From JAUIEH01 sp964483375 (GTDB lineage: Bacteria; Pseudomonadota; Alphaproteobacteria; Caulobacterales; Maricaulaceae), in the NCBI GenBank assembly GCA_964483375.1, contig CAZABJ010000064.1:1-14621 (forward strand): a stretch of DNA of 14,621 nt. The letters run 5' to 3'. The stretch's first letter is position 1. Every line of letters starts with the position of its first letter. The notes beneath the pieces were generated by a model. That model worked only from the letters and a program-made list of their open reading frames with translations. It was not told where the DNA came from and ran no database searches. A program made the position numbers and the translations under genes. Positions 6,846 through 13,048 of the stretch are shown one piece after another.

Positions 6846-9800
6846 GGCGCCGCCGCGCGCGTAGCGGCTTCGATCAAGAACATCCGCAAGGCGTTTGGAT
6901 CGACGGGTTTGCGCAGCAAGGTGAGGCTTCGGCGACGCGCTTGGTCTGCGACAGCGTCGTCGGTTTCCGCGGTGACCAGCGCGGCGGGCGCGCTCACGCC
7001 CTGGTGGTTGCGAAGCGCGTCAATGACAGTGAAGCCGGTGGCCTCGGCGTCCCCGAGCTGGAGGTCCAGCAATATCGCCTCAGGGACATGGCGGTCCGCT
7101 GAGGCGAGGGCCTCTTGGGGGCTGCGCGCGAGGTCTACCTGGCAGCCCCATGCGTTCAAGAGCGAAGACAGCGCGTCGAGGATCGCCGGCTCGTCGTCCA
7201 CGCAAAGCACGCGCAGCCCTTTAAGCGCCTCGAGCGCGACCAACCCGACGCGGCTCGTATCGGAGGATCGCAGCGCGGGCGTTTTTTCCCGGACGCGATC
7301 GGCTTCTAGGAAAAACACGCTGCCTCGGCCGAGAACCGAGCGCACGCCGATGCGGGCGTCCATGAGGTCGGCGAGCCGTCTTGCGATGGCGAGCCCCAGT
7401 CCGGCGCCGCGTACGCCCACATTGTCGGCCTCTTCAAAGCGCTGGAATTCCTCGAAGATACGCGCTTGGCGCTCTTCTGGGATTCCCGGGCCGGTGTCCC
7501 ACACCTCAAAGCGCGCTTTGTCGCCGCGCGGGCGAACGCCGATAAGGACGCCGCCTGTTCGCGTGTAGCGCCGCGCATTTGACAGAAAATTCCGCAAAAT
7601 GCTCTGCAAGAAATCCGGGTCGGCGCGCACCCAAAGCGAGGTCGGCGCCGCGTGGAGGGTGAGGCCTGTCGCGCGCGCCATGCCCTCGGCTTCATCGACC
7701 AGATCCTCGATCAAGGGGCCGGCGGGAAAGACTTCCGGACGAGCGACGATTTCGCCGTGGTCAAGCCGGGAGATGTCAAGCAGGCCCTTTAATAGAGAAT
7801 CCGCCGACACGATGGCTCTGTCGGCCTTCACCGCGAGATCGGCGGCTTGATCCTGGGAGGGGGTTTCGCGCGCGGCGGTTAGAAACAGACGCGCAGCGTT
7901 GAGCGGCTGCAAAAGGTCATGGCTTGCTGCAGCGAGAAACCGAGTTTTGGAGGCGTTGGCCGCCTCGGCGTCTTTGCGCGCATGGTCGAGGTCTTCGGCC
8001 ATGACTGCGAGGTCTTCGGTGCGCGCGGTGACACGCGCTTCCAGCGTGGCGTTGAGATCGATCAAGGCGCGCTCGCGCAGTTTGTCCTCCGTGATGTCCG
8101 TGAAGGTCGTCACGTACCCGCCGCCTGGCATGGGCGAACCTGTGATGCGCAAATGCCGACCGTCCGCCAGGCCGCGTTCATAGGAATACGGCGTGCCCGC
8201 GCGCATATGGCTGAGCCGGCGCTGAGCCACCGCGTCAGGGTCCTCCCCATGGATCCATCCCGCCGCCACATTGTGCCGAATGAGATCGGCGATGGGGCGG
8301 CCGACCTGCACGAGTTCAGGTGGATAGGAGAACAACGTCACATAGGCGCTGTTCCAGGCGACAAGGCGCTGTTCCCCGTCCACTACGCTGATGCCTTGCG
8401 CCATGTGCTCCAACATGGATTGAAGCATGTGCCGATCGAAGCGCTGCGCAATTGTCTGTTGGTCTAAGATGGACAGGACGTCGTCCAGCGCCACCGCGCC
8501 GCCCGCAAGCGCTGACGACATCACGACCCGCGCCGATGCAGCGCCGATGACCCGCGCCAACAGCCGCTCGGTCTCTTGCATCAAGCGGATGTCAGCGGGT
8601 TCGGAGCCGATGGCGGGTATGTTGGTTTGCTGGGCGAAGCGGGCGAAGGCGTGATCGACCGCGGCCGGGCTCAAAAACCGCGACGCAAGCGCCCGCAGCC
8701 CGTCAGGCGAAGCCAGGGTCTCGTCTTCGGGTGACGCCGCCTCGCCCGGCGTGGCGGGTCCGGGGGACAGTCCGGTGAAGGCCGCCGCTTGCACTTGGTC
8801 GGTAAGCCGCACCTTGGCCCGCAAAGACAAGGCGACATAAGCGATGACATTGACCGCAAGGCTCCAAACAACGCCGTGGAGGAGCGGCGATCCCAGGTCC
8901 AAGCCGAACAGAGCGTAGGGGTTTATGACGGCGGGCGGCGACCAGGCGGCGAGCCGCTCCGGTCCCAGAAGCGCGGGCAGGGCGAGGGTGTAGGCCCAAA
9001 CCGCGACCCCGGCGGCGACGCCGGCCACGGCTCCGTTGCGATGGCCCTGGCGCCAATAGAGCGCGCCGAGAAGCGCGGGCGCGAATTGAATGGCGGCGGC
9101 GAAGGACAAGAGCCCGATCGCCGCCAGGGCTTCGCCCCCTCCCGATGCGCGGTAATATCCATAGGCCAGGGCGAGGACGGCGACGATGGCGAAGCGCCGC
9201 GCCGCCAAGACCCGCTCTCCTGTCCCTGGACCGAAGGGCGCCCCCCTCAGGCGCATCCAAACCGGCACCACCAAATCGTTGGTGATCATGGTCGACAAGG
9301 CGACTGAGGAGACGATGACCATGCCGGTGGCTGCGGAGAACCCGCCGATGAAGACCGTAAGCGACAACAGCGTGTTCCCGGCCTCAAGCGGCAGGGCGAG
9401 CACATAAAGGTCGGAGGGCGTGCTTTGCGGGAGCGTGCCGGCGCCGGCCAAAACGATGGGGAGCACCACCAGAGACGTGGCGACCATGTAAGCCGGGAAA
9501 AGCCAACGCGCGCGCTTCACATCGGCGGTGGAAACGCGTTCGACTGCGGCCACGTGAAACTGGCGCGGCAGGCAGACGATAGCGGCCATCGCCAAAACCG
9601 TGATGGTGATGAAATCACCCGCCGCTCCGCCGAAATCAAACTGGGCCCGCGCCTCGGACACGCGTTGGACATCCGCCTCTCCCAAAAGCGACAACGACAA
9701 AACCGCCACCGCGCAGAGCGCGGCGAGTTTCACAAGGGATTCAAGCGCGAGCACCTTCATCAGGCCCGCGTTTCGTCGGGTCGTGTCTGCGGTGCGCGCG

Positions 9801-10324
9801 CCGAACATAATCGCGAAAACCGCCATGACGACGGCGGTTAGGAAAACCGTTTCCGCGCCCGGCGGTCCTGGGGCGGCTGCATCGGTTTGCGCGAGCGCTT
9901 GAAAGCTCATGCCCACCGATTGCAGCTGCAACGCGATGTAGGGGACGCTGCCCATCACCGCAGCGATGGTGGCCGTCGCTGCGACTGTCCGGCTCTTGCC
10001 GTAGCGAGCGGAAAGAAAATCCGAGAGAGAGGAGACGCCTTCGCGTTGGGCGACGTCGCCGAGGCGTTGGATGAAACCGGGTGCGAACAAGAACACCAGC
10101 GCCGGGCCGAGATAAATCGGCAGATAGGTCCAGCCCGCCGAGGCCGCGGTCCCGACCGCGCCGTAAAACGTCCACGACGTGCAATACACCCCAAGCGCCA
10201 AGGCGTAAGTGGTCGGGGAAATCGGCGCAGCGTTGTGGTGCGCGCGGCGGTCGCGCCGCGCCGCCACCCAGAACAACGCCGCGACATAAGCCGAGGTGGC
10301 GATGACGATGAGCCAAGCCGGCAT
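6842..10324 (-). CDS. crbS: Hybrid sensor histidine kinase with N-terminal Na+/solute symporter domain, CrbS type, 1160 aa
   Basis: This inner-membrane sensor kinase probably senses acetate or related carbon flux. I start at the ATG at 10324 (MPAWLIVIATSAY), behind AAGGAAGGA; an upstream ATG at 10378 adds 18 hydrophilic residues before the first helix. Residues about 1-505 form an SLC5/SSS symporter-like domain with about 13 helices. A linker of about 505-630 resembles the STAC region of CbrA/CrbS kinases. A PAS domain follows at about 632-752 and a coiled helix to about 790. HisKA has SHDLLQPLNAARLF with phospho-His802. HATPase_c has Asn916, DTGPGI (943-948) and GAGLGLA (973-979). The C-terminal receiver (about 1037-1155) has DD at 1043-1044, phospho-Asp1087 (ILLDLQLGD) and Lys1139. 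No Hpt domain is present in the protein or the window, so transfer to CrbR is either direct or uses a distant Hpt. Its last codons overlap crbR tail to tail. Whether the symporter domain transports is unknown. Confidence 0.87.
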   Translation of the reverse strand: MPAWLIVIATSAYVAALFWVAARRDRRAHHNAAPISPTTYALALGVYCTSWTFYGAVGTAASAGWTYLPIYLGPALVFLFAPGFIQRLGDVAQREGVSSLSDFLSARYGKSRTVAATATIAAVMGSVPYIALQLQSVGMSFQALAQTDAAAPGPPGAETVFLTAVVMAVFAIMFGARTADTTRRNAGLMKVLALESLVKLAALCAVAVLSLSLLGEADVQRVSEARAQFDFGGAAGDFITITVLAMAAIVCLPRQFHVAAVERVSTADVKRARWLFPAYMVATSLVVLPIVLAGAGTLPQSTPSDLYVLALPLEAGNTLLSLTVFIGGFSAATGMVIVSSVALSTMITNDLVVPVWMRLRGAPFGPGTGERVLAARRFAIVAVLALAYGYYRASGGGEALAAIGLLSFAAAIQFAPALLGALYWRQGHRNGAVAGVAAGVAVWAYTLALPALLGPERLAAWSPPAVINPYALFGLDLGSPLLHGVVWSLAVNVIAYVALSLRAKVRLTDQVQAAAFTGLSPGPATPGEAASPEDETLASPDGLRALASRFLSPAAVDHAFARFAQQTNIPAIGSEPADIRLMQETERLLARVIGAASARVVMSSALAGGAVALDDVLSILDQQTIAQRFDRHMLQSMLEHMAQGISVVDGEQRLVAWNSAYVTLFSYPPELVQVGRPIADLIRHNVAAGWIHGEDPDAVAQRRLSHMRAGTPYSYERGLADGRHLRITGSPMPGGGYVTTFTDITEDKLRERALIDLNATLEARVTARTEDLAVMAEDLDHARKDAEAANASKTRFLAAASHDLLQPLNAARLFLTAARETPSQDQAADLAVKADRAIVSADSLLKGLLDISRLDHGEIVARPEVFPAGPLIEDLVDEAEGMARATGLTLHAAPTSLWVRADPDFLQSILRNFLSNARRYTRTGGVLIGVRPRGDKARFEVWDTGPGIPEERQARIFEEFQRFEEADNVGVRGAGLGLAIARRLADLMDARIGVRSVLGRGSVFFLEADRVREKTPALRSSDTSRVGLVALEALKGLRVLCVDDEPAILDALSSLLNAWGCQVDLARSPQEALASADRHVPEAILLDLQLGDAEATGFTVIDALRNHQGVSAPAALVTAETDDAVADQARRRSLTLLRKPVDPNALRMFLIEAATRAAAP

Positions 10325-10410
10325 TCGTCCTTCCTTGCGCGATGGGTGATGTTGGGTCCCTTCGCGGGGGCGGCGCAAGGCTTGGGCGCCGTTCGGCGTC
10401 GCAGCGCCAA
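10325..10410 (-). promoter_or_regulatory. crbS: crbS upstream region
   Basis: The kinase gene must have its own promoter between the terminator at 10418-10439 and its start, because that terminator faces the same direction. Apart from the AAGGAAGGA Shine-Dalgarno just before the ATG, I see no clear -35/-10 boxes. The GAC-N4-GTC dyad found at the other promoters is absent here, so the sensor may be constitutive. Confidence 0.3.
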
Positions 10411-10439
10411 AGAAAAAGGGCGTTCCCGAAGGAACGCCC
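10411..10439 (-). terminator. Intrinsic terminator of the symporter operon
   Basis: On the minus strand, GGGCGTTCC pairs perfectly with GGAACGCCC (plus-strand arms 10418-10426 and 10431-10439) around a TTCG tetraloop, followed by TTTTTCT. This is a textbook Rho-independent terminator located 30 bases after the symporter stop. It insulates the kinase gene downstream. Confidence 0.92.
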
Positions 10440-10468
10440 CAGTTGGACGTTAGCCGCTTTGGCTCGTC

Positions 10469-12253
10469 TTATTCCGCCGGGATCGGCGCCATGCCTTCGT
10501 CGGCGATGCCATGGGGCTGACGCGTGCCGGGCACCCGGATATCCTCGACAAGGTCTTGGATGTCCTGCGGCGGCGCTGCAGTGAGCAACGACACGGCGAC
10601 GCCCAGCCCCATCGACACGAACATGAAGATGAAGCCGATGCCTTCCGGTGAGACGCCGAACAGGTACTGCTCCGGCGTGCCCCCGCCGAACTTGAAGTAG
10701 TAGATATAGGCGAAGGTGGAGATCAGCCCGAACAGCATCGACACGATCGCGCCCTCCTTGTTCATCCGCTTCCAGAAGATGCCCAGGAAGATGATGGGGA
10801 AGAGCGAGGCCGCCGCGAGCCCGAAAGCGAACGCCACCACCTGGGCCACGAACCCGAGCTGGGAGGAGAAGACCCCCAAAGCTCCCGCCGTGACCACCGC
10901 GCCTGCGGCCGCGATCCGCGCGACGAGCAGCTCGGTCTTGTCGTTCATGGACTTGAAGAACGTGCGGCGCCCAAGATCGTGGCTGACGGCTGAGGATATC
11001 ACCATCAAGAGGCCGGCCGCGGTGGACAGGGCTGCGGCGAGACCGCCCGCCACGACCAGGCCGATGACCCAGCCGGGAAGTTGCGCGATCTCCGGATTGG
11101 CGAGCACGAAAATGTCGCGGTTGGCGTTGACCTCATTGGCCAAACCGTCAGGCGCGTTGGGGCCGCGAACCTGAATGATCCCATCGCCGTTCTGGTCTTC
11201 GAACGACAACAGTCCGGTGGGCTCCCAGCTGCCGAACCACGCCGGTGAGGGCGTTCCGCCGGCTGCGACCACCGCCGCGGCGTCTTCCTCATAGTTTTCC
11301 GCCGCCACGTATGTCGCCCCATCGACGGTGTCGATGTAGTTGAGCCGGGCGAACGCGCCCACGGCGGGTGCGGTCGTGTACAGAATGGCGATGAACACCA
11401 ACGCCCAGCCCGCGGAAAGCCGCGCCGCTTTGGCGCTGGGAACCGTGAAGAAGCGGATGATGACGTGGGGCAGACCGGCGGTGCCGAACATCAGAGCCCC
11501 GGTGATCGCGAACACGTCGAACACCGACTTGTCGGTCGAGGTGTATTCCAGGAAGCCGAGATCGGTGACCACCTGATTGAGACGCTCCAACATCGGCGTC
11601 TCGGTGCCGGCGATGTTCCCGATGAAGCCCAGCTGCGGGACCGCATTGCCGGTGATGATGAGCGACATGAAAATCGCCGGTACGGTATAGGCGAAGATCA
11701 GGACGCAATACTGAGCCACCTGCGTGTATGTCACGCCCTTCATGCCGCCGAGAACGGCGTAAAGAAACACGATGAACATGCCGATGAAGATGCCGGCTTC
11801 GAAGGGCACGCCCAGAAAACGCGAGAACGCCACGCCCACGCCCGCCATTTGGCCGGCGATGTAGGTGAACGAGACGAACAAGGCGCACAACACCGCGATG
11901 ACGCGCGCGGCGGTCGAGTAGTACCGGTCGCCCACGAAATCCGGCACGGTGAACTTGCCGAATTCACGCAAGAACGGCGCAAGCAACAGGGCGAGCAGCA
12001 CATAGCCGCCGGTCCAGCCCATCAAATAGACCGAGCCCCCATAGCCCAGAAAGGCGATGAGACCGGCCATCGAAAGGAAGGACGCCGCGGACATCCAGTC
12101 CGCAGCCGTCGCCATGCCGTTGACGGTGGGATGCACGTCGTGTCCGGCGACATAGAAGTCGTCCGTCGAACCGGCCCGCGCCCAGATGGCGATGCCAATA
12201 TAGACGCCGAAGGTTAGAACGACGAAGAAGTAGGTCCAAAACGACTGATCCAT
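10469..12253 (-). CDS. Sodium:solute symporter (SSS family, VC_2705-like), probable acetate/short-chain carboxylate uptake, 594 aa
   Basis: This is a cytoplasmic-membrane SLC5/SSS transporter with about 13 hydrophobic segments. The N-terminal part carries DDFYVAGHDVHPTVNGMATA and ADWMSAASFLSMAGLIAF, both typical of the acetate-permease (ActP)-like branch. LAAALSTAAGLLMVISSAV (405-423) carries the Ser/Thr pair (S410, T411) where SSS proteins bind sodium. An extra loop at about 306-385 contains DQNGDGIIQ, an EF-hand-like acidic stretch. The start at 12253 has GGAGGG upstream, inside the end of the DUF4212 gene, leaving a 3-base gap, so the two are translated as a pair. DUF4212 proteins are known small subunits of this symporter subfamily, whereas classical ActP pairs with a DUF485 protein; I therefore give no actP symbol. 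Substrate is inferred from acs and prpE next door. Confidence 0.87.
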   Translation of the reverse strand: MDQSFWTYFFVVLTFGVYIGIAIWARAGSTDDFYVAGHDVHPTVNGMATAADWMSAASFLSMAGLIAFLGYGGSVYLMGWTGGYVLLALLLAPFLREFGKFTVPDFVGDRYYSTAARVIAVLCALFVSFTYIAGQMAGVGVAFSRFLGVPFEAGIFIGMFIVFLYAVLGGMKGVTYTQVAQYCVLIFAYTVPAIFMSLIITGNAVPQLGFIGNIAGTETPMLERLNQVVTDLGFLEYTSTDKSVFDVFAITGALMFGTAGLPHVIIRFFTVPSAKAARLSAGWALVFIAILYTTAPAVGAFARLNYIDTVDGATYVAAENYEEDAAAVVAAGGTPSPAWFGSWEPTGLLSFEDQNGDGIIQVRGPNAPDGLANEVNANRDIFVLANPEIAQLPGWVIGLVVAGGLAAALSTAAGLLMVISSAVSHDLGRRTFFKSMNDKTELLVARIAAAGAVVTAGALGVFSSQLGFVAQVVAFAFGLAAASLFPIIFLGIFWKRMNKEGAIVSMLFGLISTFAYIYYFKFGGGTPEQYLFGVSPEGIGFIFMFVSMGLGVAVSLLTAAPPQDIQDLVEDIRVPGTRQPHGIADEGMAPIPAE

Positions 12254-12256
12254 GAC

Positions 12257-12538
12257 CTAGCCCTCCACGCCGAATTTGCGCTCGATGCGGTTCATCAAGA
12301 AGCAATAAACAAAAATCAGCGCGACGAAGACGTAGATCGCGCCCTGTTGCGCGAACCAGAAGCCGAGCGGCGCGCCGCCGATTGAGATTTGGTCGAGCGT
12401 TTCGCGCAGCAGAACGCCTGCTCCGTAGGACACCGAGAACCAAATGACGAGAAGGATCGCCGTCAGCCGCAGCACGGCCGCCCAGTAGCGCTTCCCATCA
12501 ATTTTGCCTGCACTTGCGGGCCTGTTGTCGTCACTCAA
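12257..12538 (-). CDS. DUF4212 symporter small subunit, 93 aa
   Basis: This is a two-helix membrane protein matching the DUF4212 family of sodium:solute symporter small subunits: KRYWAAVLRLTAILLVIWF leads into helix 1 (about 20-42), PLGFWFAQQG is the family hallmark, and helix 2 is at about 63-84, ending MNRIERKFGVEG. I choose a TTG start at 12538 because GGGGAGG lies five bases before it, and because the family usually begins a dozen or so residues before the YW. The in-frame ATG at 12568 would add ten residues and has no Shine-Dalgarno. The predicted promoter also places transcription start near 12566, too close to that ATG. Its stop is three bases from the symporter start, so the two form a tight operon. 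Confidence 0.85.
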   Translation of the reverse strand: MSDDNRPASAGKIDGKRYWAAVLRLTAILLVIWFSVSYGAGVLLRETLDQISIGGAPLGFWFAQQGAIYVFVALIFVYCFLMNRIERKFGVEG

Positions 12539-12572
12539 AGTCGCCTCCCCTGCAGACCTCGTTTTCATCAAC

Positions 12573-12601
12573 GGCTATGCCGCTGACTGTCAGGGTCTCA
12601 A
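12573..12601 (-). promoter_or_regulatory. Candidate promoter of the DUF4212-symporter operon
   Basis: On the minus strand TTGAGA (12601-12596; five of six bases of TTGACA) is followed after 17 bases by ATAGCC (12578-12573), a poor -10. It lies 23 bases downstream of the shared dyad and upstream of the TTG start. Prediction by eye only. Confidence 0.35.
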
Positions 12602-12624
12602 GGAGGCGGTCCAGCGTGTAGAGC

Positions 12625-12637
12625 GACTTTGGTCTTA
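12625..12637 (-). promoter_or_regulatory. Candidate CrbR operator upstream of the symporter operon
   Basis: The minus strand reads TAAGACCAAAGTC, identical at 12 of 13 bases to the site upstream of acs (12954-12966). The dyad core GAC-N4-GTC is centred 91 bases before the TTG start of the DUF4212 gene. It lies within the 118-bp gap after the 64-residue ORF. Regulator identity is inferred. Confidence 0.5.
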
Positions 12638-12656
12638 TGGGCTGTGTTTTGTCGGC

Positions 12657-12851
12657 TCAGTCTTCCCGGGCGGCGCGTTTGGCGCGCCACTCCGACAGGC
12701 CGACCCCGATGAGCGCGGCGGCGATCACCAGGCCTCCCAGGGCGTAAAGCTCCGCCAATCCCAGGCCCGGCGTCGTTAAGGCGATCGCCCCGCGATACGC
12801 GAAAACCACTGCAACAAGCAGGCCGATCGCGATGAAGATGTGGTGGCGCAT
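12657..12851 (-). CDS. Unrecognised small two-helix membrane protein, 64 aa
   Basis: The protein begins MRHHIFIAIGLLVAVVFAYR and ends SEWRAKRAARED. Two hydrophobic stretches (about 5-24 and 33-52) are joined by a short Gly/Pro/Leu-containing loop, with a basic-rich C-terminal tail, so it is probably an inner-membrane hairpin with the tail in the cytoplasm. The ATG at 12851 is chosen because AAAGGAAG lies seven bases upstream; a longer reading from 12887 adds 12 polar residues with no ribosome site. I do not recognise the family. It sits between acs (divergent) and the DUF4212-symporter pair (same strand, 118 bp downstream, which has its own promoter-like region). It may be an accessory to the transporter, but no motif supports a specific job. 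Confidence 0.65.
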   Translation of the reverse strand: MRHHIFIAIGLLVAVVFAYRGAIALTTPGLGLAELYALGGLVIAAALIGVGLSEWRAKRAARED

Positions 12852-12947
12852 AACCGGCTTCCTTTCAGCGGCCCCTTTAAGGGTCAAAGGTCAGCAAATC
12901 TCGCCGCTGAAGGCAATCTTCGGTCAAAGTGACGCAGGCCCCGAAAA

Positions 12948-12976
12948 GTTTGGTAAGACCAAGGTCTAAACCAAAC
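12948..12976. promoter_or_regulatory. acs: Nested palindrome, candidate CrbR operator of acs
   Basis: Outer arms GTTTGGT (12948-12954) and ACCAAAC (12970-12976) are perfect inverted repeats. Inside them AGACC-AA-GGTCT (12956-12967) is a second dyad with a centre half a base away. The core TAAGACCAAGGTC (12954-12966) matches the symporter-operon site at 12 of 13 bases. It lies just upstream of the predicted acs -35, a position fitting an activator site. Confidence 0.55.
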
Positions 12977-12980
12977 ACTA

Positions 12981-13009
12981 TTGTAAACAGAGCCCGCGAC
13001 CGGAAAATA
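12981..13009 (+). promoter_or_regulatory. acs: Candidate acs promoter
   Basis: TTGTAA (12981-12986) and AAAATA (13004-13009) are separated by 17 bases. Both are imperfect matches to TTGACA/TATAAT, as is common for activator-dependent promoters. They are placed 15 bases after the core dyad (12957-12966) and about 40 bases before the ATG. Confidence 0.35.
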
Positions 13010-13048
13010 GAGCAGGTCAAATGCTGAAAAACGGCAGGAGGGACCGCC

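Larger units (their letters stand above)
12852..13048. promoter_or_regulatory. Divergent acs / small membrane protein control region
   Basis: This 197-bp spacer is rich in repeats. GGTCAAAG occurs at 12882-12889 and 12922-12929, exactly 40 bp apart, and GGTCAAA again at 13015-13021. GGTCA is directly repeated at 12882-12886 and 12889-12893. GTCA-AAG-TGAC is a dyad at 12923-12933. TCAGCGG (12865-12871) and CCGCTGA (12904-12910) form inverted arms in the leader of the small gene, enclosing CCCTT-T-AAGGG (12873-12883). Confidence 0.55.

Noticed and set aside
10325..10378. Upstream ATG extending the kinase by 18 residues
   Set aside because: Added residues are Arg/His-rich; the ATG at 10324 has AAGGAAGGA and begins directly at the first helix.
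11465..12217. 250-codon plus-strand reading frame antisense to the symporter
   Set aside because: Asp/Arg/His-rich with no recognisable domain, opposite conserved SSS motifs.
12583..12593. CTGAC-T-GTCAG palindrome before the DUF4212 gene
   Set aside because: Short, lies between the predicted -35 and -10, and has no similar partner at other promoters.
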